The notes beneath the pieces are model-generated. The model was not told where the DNA came from. It saw nothing but the letters and a program-made list of their open reading frames with translations, and searched no databases. Positions 48,999 through 61,542 of a DNA stretch of 64,000 nt are shown piece after piece; position 1 is the first letter of the stretch; each line of letters starts with the position of its first letter. The stretch is from Ricinus communis. Taxonomy: Eukaryota; Streptophyta; Magnoliopsida; Malpighiales; Euphorbiaceae. A program made the translations under genes and the position numbers. The stretch spans positions 3,120,201 through 3,184,200 of the forward strand of contig NC_063261.1 in the NCBI RefSeq assembly GCF_019578655.1, written 5' to 3'.

Positions 48999-50248
48999 AA
49001 TTATTGATTATGATGGTTAAAGAATAATAACTTAAACTAATAGAGATATGTTAATAAAGATATCACTCACTAAATTTAAAATAACAAGGTTCACACAAAG
49101 TAAAAAGACTAAACTAAATACTAAAGAAAACTTAGCCTAACATATTCAATCCCACGATCATGGTGATTAAATAGTTAAACTTGACAAAATAAAAAGAAAA
49201 TAAAAACTCCCTCAAGATCCATATTTCTTTAAGGCAAGAAGATAATTGGTCCTCACTCTTCGGTCCTAAAAAATTTTCTTGATCTTAAAAGAATAACTAA
49301 AAATCAAATTAAAAAGTTTTGGAAAGAATTATAAAGAGAATTGCAGAGATAAGAATGGTGGACACATACAGTTATGAGATGTAGCAGAGAGCATATCGAA
49401 AAGAGCGGATAGGAAAAGCCTCTTCTCCTTTTTTTTCTTTTAGATCTAGATATGCAAAGATATAAATGGAAGAGTCTTCCACCAAGATATGTCTCCTTAA
49501 AAATAAATACATCTAGAATAAATTTCTATTAAGATAATTAATTTATCTAATATATAAGAATATAGATATCCTTATCTGCACTAAATATTATTCCATAATA
49601 ACTCATGATATAAATTCTAATAATTATATAAAATGAGTAAAATGTCCCTCGGGTAAATAGTAGAATTGGGCAAGTACAATAAATAGCAGTTCCACGTGTC
49701 TCAATTTTGGGTCTTAACACAAATATATCCAATTAAGTTTTTTTTTCAAATATTTTGCTCCATAGTTTTTTCTTTTTGCTAATATTAATTAAAAATAGAC
49801 AATTAAAGTTAAATGAAATAAAAATACATATTTTCACCATATTATATATATATATATATATATATAAAATATTATTAAAACTCTAAAATATTTTAAATAA
49901 CTATATATAATTTGGACATGTCAATATATAAAACTGAGCTTTATTGATATACATGTGAAGTTGAGTTTTATTCTTATATTTTATAGTAAATTTAAAATAT
50001 ATATTATGTACGATAAAAATTTAACATAGAATTTAAGAAACTTATTCTTACTCTGTTGTCAATTCAAGGCAACATGTCAGGCTACAACAAAGAAAATGGT
50101 CATTTCTATTTTTTTTACTATTATTTACTATTAAATATCTCATATTAATTCTTTTGTTACTTTTATCAAGAACATGTAAAATTCATCACTCCTTATACTT
50201 TTTTTTCCTTGTAATTTCTTCCATGAAAATATAAAATCTTTATTTTTA

Positions 50249-50778
50249 GGGTAAAGTTCAAAAAACTATCTTGTGATTAGCACTTTTACACTTGAGGTAC
50301 ATATATAGTTTTCGTATCAAATGAGTAATACGTGTTTTATTTTTTTAGCTTCTTTTAAGTACATTTAATATTTTTCTTATTTTTTAAATTGTAAATATTA
50401 ATAGAAATATAAATATTTGATAAAATAAGTAATTTTTAATTAATTTAGCATCTAATTAGATTTCTTTATCATAATAAATTGTTAAAAAATATATATATAT
50501 ATTTTAATTTTAATCAAACTAAAGAAATAATTTTTTAAGTAAAATTTTAATATACTTATAAATTCTTTGATGCATTGTTAGATGTCACATTACCTAAAAA
50601 ATTAAATTAGTAATAGTTCATATTAAATTAATGCAAAACTATGTAAGAAATAATAAAAACATAAATATGTATCTAAAAAATACTAAAAAAAAGAAATACG
50701 TGGTACTCTTTTGATACAAAGTATCTCCGTCCCTCAAGTGAAAAAATATCAAACCACATGTTTTTTTAAACTTTACTC
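50249..50778. mobile_element. MITE 1, Mutator-type (9-bp TSD)
   Basis: Ends GGGTAAAGTTCAAAAAACTA and, inverted, GAGTAAAGTTTAAAAAAACA. The terminal inverted repeats extend about 90 bp with divergence, including the CACTTGAGG and GTATCAAA blocks. The 9-bp flanks TTATTTTTA match exactly (50240-50248 and 50779-50787). The 530-bp element has no coding capacity. Nine-base duplications with long inverted repeats point to the Mutator superfamily. Confidence 0.88.
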
Positions 50779-50933
50779 TTATTTTTATTTAATTATAACC
50801 ATATTTCCATTAAAGTTATGGTATTATAAAATTAAAAATTCTAAGAAAATTTATTAAAACTATAACATTAAGTTTTTCATATTTCTATATTTATTTATCA
50901 ATATGAAAATCTTATTTCAATATATTTATTAAA

Positions 50934-51342
50934 GGCCTAATAGCCTAAGAAATTCAAACTTTTGTAGTAGTTTTGCTATTTTGGCCAATTCTTTAAAAAT
51001 TGTCAACTTAGCCATGATTTGGCCAATTGAGTGTAATTTTGACCAAATTGAGTTGTTGGTCGAAATTAGATAACATGGATGGTAAATAGACACAATTTAG
51101 GAAACAAGAATTTAAGATTAAGTAACGTGTATAAATAATATGGCATTAAGACCCATCAATTTGGATTTTTTATTTCCTAATTGACGTCCATATCACTATT
51201 CACATTGCTTAATTTTGACAAACAACTCAATTAGGCCAAAATTGCATTCTATTTACTAAATCGTGGCTAAATTGATAATTTTTAAAAAATTAGCCAAAAT
51301 AGCAAAATTTCATAAAGGTTTGGATTGTTTAGGCTATTAGCC
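50934..51342. mobile_element. MITE 2, Mutator-type (9-bp TSD)
   Basis: Ends GGCCTAATAGCC and, inverted, GGCTAATAGCC. The terminal inverted repeats run for about 130 bp (TTTGCTATTTTGGCCAATT on the left, its complement on the right). Exact 9-bp flanks TTTATTAAA lie at 50925-50933 and 51343-51351. The 409-bp element could fold into a long hairpin. It is unrelated in sequence to MITE 1. Confidence 0.92.
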
Positions 51343-51351
51343 TTTATTAAA

Positions 51352-53624
51352 TAATTGTTAATATATTGTAACTAAGTTATCTTAAGAAAATAAATAAAAA
51401 TAATTATTCAACTAAAATAAAAATATTTTCATAAAAAATATAGAATTTTAATGAAAAGACAAGATTAGATAAAATAAATAGATAAAAACTTAGTATTGAC
51501 AATGTATCATTGAGTCAAAGTAAATAAAAAAAATTTAGTATTTGATAATTTTATTTAACACTTAAATTTATTTGAAGTTAAATTTACCGTAAGATTGTAA
51601 AGTATAAAATAGCATATAAACTCATATATTTAGCAAAAAAATATTTATAAAATAATTAAATATATTTAATAAATGGAATACTTTAGTGATGCCATATACT
51701 CCTCTTATTGAGTCTTCTTATCTGATCCATAGATCGGAGTTATTGCAATATTGGTTTCAAGTGTTTGAAGCATACTTAAATACTACCTTATCTCCTATAA
51801 ACTTGGTAATAAACTCTCATCATCGTGATCATGCGCGTAAAGGATTCTCAAGAAAGCTGATAAGCGTTATCTCCTTCACTAATAAGAGTTGTCATATAAA
51901 CAAAACCTCTATAAATTTGGGTAAATAACACAAGGCAAAGGGTAATGCTACTTTTACCTATTTAAGCAATGGTTCTTTCATTTTCTCCAAACACTAATTT
52001 TACTTTCGGAGTGATTTTTCAGGCACAATGCCTAGAACCATAATCAATTATTTTCTGCATGTTGCATCAGTAATAGTTCGCCCATAGAGATTGTTATTTT
52101 CTTCTCCATATCAGTAACTTATCAAATAGTTTTTTTATTGTGACTATTATTATAATAATTTACTCGCATAACGCATGAAAAGGGAAAAATTAATGCATAT
52201 ATATTTTCAAAAAGAATTCTTATTTATCAATATTTATACTCTTTCTATGTCTCAGTATATAATAATAGCTTTTAAGGTTTTCTATTAGAAATTGAATTTG
52301 TTTTATTTTAGTTTTTAGTAAAATAAGATACTTTTTTATTACTTTTTTAGAGAGTTTTTTTATCGCATTGTACCTACCACTTTTGTGGTTTCTTTTCTTT
52401 GATTAGTTTTAGTATTAATAAAAAATTATTCTACTATATCTTATCTAATAAAAACAAATTAAAAGGTAAGAATCTTAATATTTTAAACTGTTTGAGTTTG
52501 ACTCGAACTTGACTCATCTTTTAATTTGTTTAGATTCATTTAAAATATTTTAATCTTGAGCCAATCTTGATTACTAATATAACTCAATAAACCAAGCTTG
52601 AACAATAATATATTCAGATCGTCTTGATTCATTTTTCACTCTTATGTCACTATTGCATTACTTCTTTGTGTAACATAAATTAGTTGAATTTGAAACTAAG
52701 AAAATGACCTTATGATACTTCAAAATTATGTTTGGTGAAGAAAAATGAATTTAGAAACGTGAGAAACTAAATTAAAAAATGCGAGTTATGAAGACAAATA
52801 ATTAAATATTGGAAATTTACACAACTACACTAAAAATAAGAGTTTTTAGATTTAAACCTTCCTTTATGAAAACTTGCAAAAATACTTTGAGCCTTTTTAA
52901 GATTTATACCCTTTTTGTATACAAACTTTAAATCTATATAAAGTTGGTGAATCTCTCCTCCAAAAACACAAACATGAAATTAATTAATCCTCAATTATTT
53001 TCAAAAATGATTTTGAAAGTAAATTGATTATTAAATGAAAAAAAAGCTGCAAGGTTTGTTTAATTATTTGAATGCAAATTTTAATTATGAAAATTAAATT
53101 GTTTGTCTTATTAGATGTTTGTATGGTTTGGCCGATTTTGTGTCAAAGTGGATAAATCAACACTCTTCCAATTGTTTTATAGTAGTTTAAAGGGTTTTTA
53201 GTTGATTTTTGAAAATCATATCTTAAAATAAAAGATAAACAAGAAACCTAGAAAATAATATATGTTTTTTGCAAAAACATAAGAAACATTATAGTTTATA
53301 TGAAAATGGTATATGTTATAATAAAAATTAGTTAATTTAAAAATTATGAATTATAAATATTATGTTTACAAATTGAATTTGCATCATTCTAAATTTATTA
53401 AGAATTTAATTTCTGTTATATATATGTCACTCATATTTTAGAAAAATTTGAAAAGTAATTATAAGTTTTTCTTATAAATACTTAGTATATGGTAATATAT
53501 TTAGTATCTTTTAATTAAAATTTCAATTTGTTAAAGAAATTTTAATTCCAAAAGACTTCTTTTTAGCAATAAAAGATATAATACTAGTGTACATTCAATA
53601 CAATAAAATATAGGCTGAAAGCAT
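51352..53624. other. AT-rich non-coding DNA
   Basis: No coding sequence recognised. The stretch near 52490-52640 carries repeated ACTCGAACTTGACTC-like text and the complementary CTTGAGCC/AGCTTGAAC, possibly an eroded DNA transposon, but no clear ends were found. Confidence 0.5.
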
Positions 53625-54468
53625 GAATTCAGTTAAATTTAACAAATATTTTAATATATATAGACTGTAAATTTAAAAGGTAAAAAAATAATTTTTTAGA
53701 AAATGATATAAATTATCGTTTTATTTTAATGTACTACGTATATATATAGTATATTTAAAATATTTACAACATTTAAAAAAAAAGAAGAAGCAAAATAAGA
53801 ACAAATAGTATACATTGAACAAAATATAACATATATTAAATATATATTAGGTAATCCGCTATATATATATATAAAATACATTTGCATAATCCAAGAAAAT
53901 GATATCTATTTCATGTATTATGTAGTTTATTTTAAATATATCATATGGTATATATATACTATGCAATATATATGTAATGCATTCATATCAACAATTTTTC
54001 TAAAAAGATTAAAGAAACAATTTAAAAAAAATAGTATTTCTTAATTGCTGAACCAACAAACAAAATTGAATTTAGTTAAATTTAGCAAACAACTTAATAT
54101 ATATAGATTACAAATTAAAAAAAAAAAGATTAATTTTCAGGAAATAATATAAATAATTTTTTTGTTTCAGTATTTATTACGTATATATAGATTATTTAAA
54201 ATATTTACATCATGTAAAAAAATTAAAATAACAACAAATAATATATATTCATCAAAATATGGTATATATTAAATATATATTAGGTAATCCACAAATATAT
54301 ATATATTATAACATACATTTTGCATACACAAGAAAACGATGGTATATATATACTATACAATATATATGTAATGCATTCATATCAGCAATTTTTTTCTAAA
54401 AATCTTAAAAGAAACAATTCTAAAGAATAGTATTTTTTAATTACGGAACCAACAAAAGAATTTGAATC
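53625..54468 (+). repeat. Two-copy tandem duplication, ~443-bp unit
   Basis: 53625-54067 and 54068-54468 share order and sequence. Landmarks are GAATT-AGTTAAATTTA, then AATATATATAGA, TATTTAAAATATTTACA, ATATTAGGTAATCC, ATGTAATGCATTCATATCA and GAACCAACAAA. Divergence and indels indicate an old duplication. Composition is very AT-rich with no coding sequence. Confidence 0.85.
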
Positions 54469-56274
54469 TTTAGCATCTTTAGGCAACACAAAGCTAGAGA
54501 TCTATTTTTGATGATCTTGTTGCTGTTTTGGCTTTGGATTTATCTTTTGTTATAGAACTCAATTTGATTTGAATCATCGGATAAATAATTGACACGGTTG
54601 TCACCACCTGAAATAAATTTGAATTGAAAAAAAATGAAAAAAAGAAACCAAAAGAGAGAATGAAAGCAAGAAACAGTAAAGAAGAACGAAGGAAGAAGAT
54701 AAAAGGAATAAAACTAAAATAGGAAATATATAAAATTAAAAGCAAAAAACATGCTTATAAGCAAAAAACAACGGCAATCCATGTAATTTTCTATTAAATA
54801 CTTTCCTTATTGCCATAAACACTTAAAACTTTTATACTATAATTATCAAATTTCCTTGCATGTAAAAGTTTATAAGCACCCTTGATGAGAAATTACACAA
54901 AAGACGCATCAAAAAGTTCTAAAACACCTCAAAGGCCCGGTTTCAAATAAGCTCTCATTTGTTTTTTCTTTTATTTCTTTTTAAAATTTTTCAAAATTTT
55001 CTTTTTCAGATCTAACATTTAGGAATAGCTACAAAAGCCATCTCTTTAGAATCTATAGAAAAGTTTCAAATTTTCTTTTATTATTAAATAACTTCTAAGA
55101 TTTTTACTGGTTGACTAAAAATTGATCAGCCGAATTTTTTTTTTCTCCTTGATTTTTTTTTATTTTCTTATTAATTAAGAAATTATGATTCAGAAATCAA
55201 TTCTTCAATTAACCAAACTAATAGTTAACATAATATTTAGTTCGATCTTTTATTAAAAAATTTAAAAATTGAAGAGAGTCCGGTTCATGGAACCGTCCTC
55301 ACTTATAGCAGGAAGTGTAGTCAATTTTAGGAGATCACCTGCCAAGTGGCCTTATCAGCCCAACCACAAAAGTTATGACATAATATGTCCACCACAACTT
55401 GCAGACCATATTTGATTGATAATAGCAGTGAAAACTACACTACAGTCCATATAAGAGGGAAGGTCTCTAAGGAAAAGGATGAGGTGAAGATAAATAATGG
55501 GTTTGGGGTATCTCTTATTTGGCCCTTTGCCCTTGACTTTTAGTTGAGATATGGTGATCTAATTATGAAGGACTTTCAATTCCCAAAGTAAAGAAAATCA
55601 GTATTAATTTGCGAGCACGTAGGAATTTGCACAACAAAAAATGAAAAAAAGAAGAGAGAGAGAGGAGGGGTTGAAAATGCATGATAGAGCATGGGAGATT
55701 GGTCAAGTAAATTTGAAGGTGAAAGAACATAAAAAGGGTCCACACCAATTGGAATTTTGTGAATTTGCTGATGCTTTGCCCAAGTTTCTTGGCCCTCTAT
55801 GCCTTATCAGCATCACAATATAATGTCGGTCATGAACTCAGGATACCTCAACCATCAAAGATCAACTTGGACCGAGTAATTTATGGCATTCCATGTCATA
55901 TAATTTTGTTTTTCTTTTATTATAATTATTTTTTTACATAAATCATGTTGACAATTTTTCAAGTTTCTTTCCTACTTTTTCTTTCACTTTATTGTTTTTG
56001 GGACTCTAAGTATTATGATAAGGTTGAATGATTAAAACGTCTAAGAAATAAAATAAAAATTTACAAGATAGATCATAAAAAAAGTTTAAAATATTTGATT
56101 AAAAAATAAGACTCTAGTATACTAGCGTATATACACGTTGATTTTTATTATTAATTTTAAAGTGATAAAATAAAGGTAAGAAGTAAAAGTGTGATAATGA
56201 TAGTTTTTATTTATAAATTTAAAAATCAAATCCGAATAAAATGAAGGCAAATTAAAATTAATTTGGTATGAGTA
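54469..56274. other. Non-coding DNA before the chromovirus
   Basis: AT-rich, with no gene or element end recognised. Slightly higher complexity at 55280-55880 but no family match for any reading. Confidence 0.5.
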
Positions 56275-56615
56275 TGTTACAAGATTAATGATGTGGCATT
56301 AATAACGTGGCAAGGTTGTTAGACTTGTAACAAACGCATACTTTATTTTTAGAAAGTGGTTACAATCTGTTTTTTTTGTAACAGAACAAGTTGCTGACTT
56401 GTAAGGGAATATAAGGGGGGAAAGGGAGCTGAAATGAGATTATTAATGGAATTACATTCTTTTCAAAATACTATCTCTGTGTGAATTATTCTTCCGGTGT
56501 TCGGATCTTATTCTTCTTCACTAAGATCTCGCGCTCGAAGGTTTGAATTTGTTGTTTGATTAAGAACATCAGATTCTCTTCTCTCTATCTTTTCTTCCAC
56601 TGAATTACGTTATCA
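56275..56615 (+). repeat. 5' LTR of the chromovirus
   Basis: 341 bp, TGTTACA to TTATCA. A TATA-like GAATATAAGG lies at 56407-56416, and a conserved CTAAGATCTCGCGCTCGAAGG block near its end. Confidence 0.92.
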
Positions 56616-56616
56616 T

Positions 56617-56628
56617 TGGTATTAGAGC
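56617..56628 (+). promoter_or_regulatory. Chromovirus primer-binding site
   Basis: TGGTATTAGAGC differs by one base from the usual iMet-tRNA site TGGTATCAGAGC and starts two bases after the LTR. Confidence 0.88.
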
Positions 56629-56651
56629 TGTGTTCTTGGCATCCCTCAACC

Positions 56652-59600
56652 ATGATAGAAACTCGAGCTCAAGCTTTGTTGAAGGAATCCACTTGCCGCG
56701 AAATGGAGGAAGCGTTGACTGTCAAATTGGTGGAATTAATGGATGACAAGTTTGCGAAGATGGATGAAAAGTGGGATGGCAGGTTCGCGAAGATGGATGA
56801 AAAGTCGGATGAAATACTTGCAGAGATGTTTGAGGCAATTCGGATGTTGTCCACTGGCGTAGCCAGCTCTTCGCGTGATCACGATCAAAATTCACCACCG
56901 ATCATGCAGAATCAAGATGCCATTCCGATTAGAAGAAGTATGGTGAGGGAAGCAATGGCAACGCGTACAGGAACTCAACCTCATTATTCAAGTTTAACTC
57001 GTCTGGCTAAGCTTGATTTTCCTAGGTTTGATGGCGATAAGGTAAAAGAATGGCTATTCAAAAGTGAGTAATTCTTTTTACTGGATCGTACTCCTGAGGA
57101 GCTCAAGATTCTGTTAACTTCTATGCATTTTGATGGTTCAACTACCAATTGGCACCAATTTATTATGCTATCTAGTAATGGAGTGATTGGTGATTGGAAG
57201 CATTATAGAGATCTGATCTTGGAAAGGTTTGGTGAGATTTTAGATGATCCTATAGCAAAGTTGAAAAATCTGCAAGAAACAGAGGGAATCAAGGATTATC
57301 ATGATAAGTTTGAATTGATTCGAACTCGAGTTCAACTCCCTGAGGATTATCTTATTAGTGCCTACTTAGCAGGTCTACGTGTGGACACTCAAATGCATAT
57401 ATGTATGTTTCAGCCAAAGGCTGTGAGGCAATGCCTAATGCTGGGCAAACTATATGAATCAACTCATCCTAAGAAATTTTCAAGTGGTTTTAGGGTTGTT
57501 AAGAGTAGTATAGGGGGATACAAATCTAATACTTTTACAAGAAGGGAGGGAATTGCAGAGAACAAAATTATGGTACAACCTAAGGGAACTAAGGGTGTTG
57601 GAAGGAAGTTCTTGACTCAGGGGGAAATGAGTGACAGACGAGCAACAGGGCTTTGTTATTTCTGTGATGAGAAATATTCTCCTGGTCACTATTTAAAGCA
57701 TAAGAAAACACAGCTGTACATGATGGACATGGAGGATGTTCTTGTGGAGGAATCTATTACAGAAGAAGTAAGCAGTGATGAGGAAAAGGTTGAAATCTCA
57801 GTGAATGCGGTAGCTGGTGTTTCTGGATATAGAACTATGAGAGTCAAGGGAATGAGTGGAAGGAGGAGTCTTTTCATATTGATTGATTCGGGAAGCACAC
57901 ATAATTTCATTGACAAAAGGATGGTTGAAAGGTTAGGATGTCAACTAAGCTCTATAGGGGTGACCAAAGTGATTGTGGCTGATGGAAGTTCACTAGATCT
58001 GGTGGCTAAGGTTGAGAATTTCAAGTGGCAGTTTCATGATATGGCTTTCCAGGCTGATGTTATAGTTATCCCTCTTGGTTGTTGGGATATGGTCCTTGGG
58101 ATACAATGGGCTGAAAACCCTTAGTCCAGTTGTGTGGGATCTCAAGAAATTGTCAATGGAATTTAAAATTGGTCACAGGAGAGTAGTTCTGAATGGAATA
58201 AATTCTAGATCAGTAAAGGAGATCAAAGCCAAGCAAGTTAATAAGCATTGGGATCAGAATGCTCAGTTGGCTATGATATGTGTAGAGCAGTGGGATATAA
58301 CTGGTGATAAGCTGGAATTGAACATGCTGGAAGCTACTAAGAGCTTGCAAGTTCCTTATGCAAAAATCAAGCAATTAATGTTGGAATTTGATGACATCTT
58401 CAAAGAACCTTATGAACTGCCTCCTTTAAGAGAGAACCATGACCATAGAATTCCCTTGTTGGCAAGTGCTAATCTAATCAATCAAAGATCCTATAGGTAT
58501 GCTCTCCATCAAAAGGATGAGATTGATAAAATGATCAAGGAAATGCTTCTCTCTGGTGTCATATTGAAGAGCTCTAGTCCTTATGCTTCACCAGTGGTGT
58601 TAGTAAAAAAGAAGGATGGAACTTGGCGCCTATGTGTGGATTATAGGAAACTCAATGCTGTCACTGCGAAAGACATGTTTCCTATACCATTGATTGAGGA
58701 TTTAATAGATGAACTTGGGGGATCCAAAGTGTATTCTAAGATTGACTTGAGAGCTAGCTATCATTAAGTCAGGATGAGCGAGGAGGATATTGGCAAGACA
58801 GCTTTCAAAACTTATAGTGGTCACTATGAATATGTGGTGATGCCCTTTGGTTTAACAAATGCACCTGCAACTTTCCAGCATTTGATGAATTCGGTATTCA
58901 GAGAATTTCTCAGGAAATTTGTGCTGATTTTCTTTGATGATATTTTGATATGTAGTTCTTCTATGGAAGAGCATATGAGTCATCTCAGGTCAGTATCTAA
59001 GCTAATGCGCCAGAATCATTTGTTTGCTAAAGCCAATAAATGTGCATTTGCTGTGGATAAGGTTGAATACCTGGGTCACTTCATTTCTGCTAAGGGAGTG
59101 TCCACTAATCCTCAGAAGTTAGCTGCTGTCAAAAATTAGCCTATACCATAGAATTTGAAACAGTTGAGAGGCTTTCTGGGCCTTGCGGGTTATTACAGGA
59201 GGTTTGTTAGGAATTTTAGGACAATTGCCAAGCCTTTAAATCAGTTGCTTAAGAAGGATGGGTTCCAATGGTCCGATGATGCTCTGACTGCCTTTGAAGC
59301 TTTGAAAACTGCTTTGTGTGAAGCACCTGTCTTGGCCTTACCAGATTTTAACAAGAGCTTTGTGGTGGAGACAGATGCCTGTGGCCAGGGTATTGGAGCT
59401 GTCCTTATGCAGGAAGGACACCCTTTAGCATACATTAGTAGAAACTTGAAAGAGAAGCAATTGCACTTGTCCATTTATGATAAGGAGCTTTTGGCAGTTG
59501 TATTTGCTGTGCAAAAGTGGAGACACTATTTGTTGTAAGGACATTTTATTATCAAAACTGACTAGAAAAGTTTGAAATATTTGCTGGAACAAAGGCTCAA

Positions 59601-61171
59601 CACACCAGTGCAACAACAGTGGCTTCCTAAACTGTTAGAGTTTGATTATGAAATATAATATAAACAGGGAAAAGAAAACCTTGTGGCTGATGCTTTGTCC
59701 AGGATGGAGAATTTGGAGATTTTTGCTTTAACTCTATCTACTTTCCACTCTGATTTACTCAAGGAGATATAGGAGAAACATACTGAAGATGTGGTGGTAT
59801 CTCAACTCATTGAAGATTTGAAGAGCAATCCTATGGCTAGGAGGCACTACACTTGGAGCAATGAAATATTGAGGAGGAAAAGTAAATTGGTGATTGATGA
59901 TTATGTGCAGCTCAAAGACAAGTTGTTACAGTGGCTTCATTGTTCTAGTGTGGGAGGACATTCTGGTTGAGATGCAACTATGCACAAGGTCAAAGCACTG
60001 TTCTATTGGAAAGGGATGACAAAAGACATCCAGACCTTTATTCGCACTTGTGTGGTATGTCAGCAGAGCAAATATGACACTTTTGCATACCCTGGGTTGC
60101 TTCAACCACTGCAAATTCCTGAAGCTGTGTGGTTTGAAGTGTCAATGGATTTCATTGATGGTCTGCCCTTGTCATTTGGCAAATCAGTTATTTTGATTAT
60201 TGTTGATCGAATGAGCAAGGCAGCTCATTTTATGGCCTTTACTTACCCTTATACAGCAACTTCTGGAGCATAATGTTACCTGGATAATGTCTATAAGCTT
60301 TATGGTCTTCCTCAGTCTATTACAAGTGATAGAGATGCTGTTTTTTTAAGTGACTTTTGGAAAGAATTCTTCACTCTTCAAGGGGTTGATATGAATTTCT
60401 CTACATCTTACCATCGTCAGACTGATGGTCAGACTGAGGTGGTCAATCGTTGCTTGGAAACATACTTAAGGTGTATGTGCAGTAATCGCCCTCATTTGTG
60501 GAGTAAGTGGTTGCCCTTAGTTGAATATTACTATAACACTTCCTTCCATTATGCTGCTCAACTGACACCTTTTAAGTTGGTCTATGGTCGACCTCCTCTT
60601 ACTTATCTACCCTACTTGCCTGGTGAATCCAAAGTGGATGTGGTGGCCAGAAAGTCTTCAAGAAAGGGAGCATATGATTCAGTTGTTGAAGTTTCACCTC
60701 TTGAGAGCTCAGCATAGTATGACCCACTCTACTAATCAGCACAGGTCTGATAGAGTGTTTGACATTAGCGACATGGTATATGTTAAACTCTAGCCTTATA
60801 AATAGCAAAGTTTGGCTCAACGAAGTAACAACAAGCTTGCTCCAAAGTACTTTGGTTCTTTCAAAATGCTGAATCGATGTGGGAAGGTGGCTTATAAGTT
60901 AGAACTACCTCCTGAATCCAGAATCTACCCTACCTTTCATGTTTCTTAGTTCAAGAAACATGTGGGCTCTTCTGTGCTAGATAACACATTACCTTCTATT
61001 TTTCCTGACGTTTTCTCCAAGGAGCCTGAGTTGATTCTGGAGCGGAAGATGGTGAATCGCAAGGGCAAGGCTGCTACATAAGTGTTGGTCAAATGGTTCA
61101 ATCAACCTTTGGAAGAGGCCACTTGGGAGTTCTATTATGACCTTTGGCTATAGTTTTCCAGTTTTAAACCT
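56652..61171 (+). pseudogene. Chromovirus gag-pol, broken
   Basis: Start chosen at ATG 56652 (MIETRAQALL), since it follows the PBS and opens gag. Gag spans to about 57700 with a coiled, repetitive MDEK segment (56755-56815) and a zinc-knuckle-like CYFCDEKYSPGH at about 57654. Protease has DSGSTHNFID (about 57888). RT includes VDYRKLN and an FFDD active-site variant (58930-58941). RNase H has ETDACGQGIGAVL (about 59368). Integrase carries the HHCC region (59950-60070) and the D-D-E blocks near 60145, 60327 and 60430. The C-terminus has VLVKWFNQPLEEATWE, chromodomain-like. About 15 in-frame stops and two frame changes (about 58107 and 60645) break it. Confidence 0.93.
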
Positions 61172-61188
61172 TGAGGTCAAGGTTTTCT

Positions 61189-61200
61189 GAGCAAGGGGGA
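61189..61200 (+). promoter_or_regulatory. Chromovirus polypurine tract
   Basis: GAGCAAGGGGGA lies two bases before the 3' LTR start, as expected for plus-strand priming. Confidence 0.85.
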
Positions 61201-61202
61201 TT

Positions 61203-61542
61203 TGTTACAGGATTAATAATGTGACATTAATGACGTGGCAAGGTTGTTAGACTTGTAACAAACGCGTGCTTTATTTTTAGAAAGTGGTTACAATTTGTTT
61301 CTTTTGTAACAGAAAAAGTTGCTGAATTGTAAGGGGATATAAGGGGGAAAGGGAGCTGAAATGACATTATCAATGGAATTACATTCATCTCAAAATACTC
61401 TCTTTGTGTGAATTATTCTTTCGGTGTTCGAATCTTATTCTTCTTCAATAAGATCCCGCGCTCGAAGGTTTGAATTTGCTGTTTGATTAAGAACATCAGA
61501 TTCTCTTCTCTCTATCTTTTCTTCCGTTGAATTAAGTTATCA
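61203..61542 (+). repeat. 3' LTR of the chromovirus
   Basis: 340 bp, same ends and motifs as the 5' LTR, with about 26 differences. Confidence 0.92.

Larger units (their letters stand above)
47982..49923 (-). mobile_element. Solo LTR of the 19956/21794 family, with a nested insertion
   Basis: On the minus strand it starts TGACATGTCCAAATTATATATAG at 49923 and ends TACATCA at 47982, matching the LTRs at 19956 and 21794. Flanks are ATATA on both sides, though in AT-rich DNA that is weak support. Without the nested piece (48451-48998) it is about 1.39 kb, close to its relatives. No internal region is attached. Confidence 0.8.
56275..61542 (+). mobile_element. Complete but inactive Ty3/gypsy chromovirus (Reina-like)
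   Basis: The 5' LTR (56275-56615) and 3' LTR (61203-61542) both run TGTTACA...TTATCA. A PBS TGGTATTAGAGC follows the first, and a purine tract GAGCAAGGGGGA precedes the second. Flanks are GAGTA and GATTA, a target duplication with one mismatch. By hand alignment I count about 26 differences over about 341 positions between the LTRs (around 92% identity), so the insertion is not recent. Order inside is gag, protease, RT, RNase H, integrase, chromodomain-like tail. Short LTRs, iMet PBS and chromodomain suggest the Reina or a nearby clade. Confidence 0.93.

Noticed and set aside
54494..54745. 83-residue minus-strand frame
   Set aside because: Phe/Ser/Leu-rich product of an A-rich stretch; no recognisable domain.
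55641..55941. Overlapping 60-residue plus-strand frames
   Set aside because: Short, overlapping in different frames, with no start context or homology that I can recognise.
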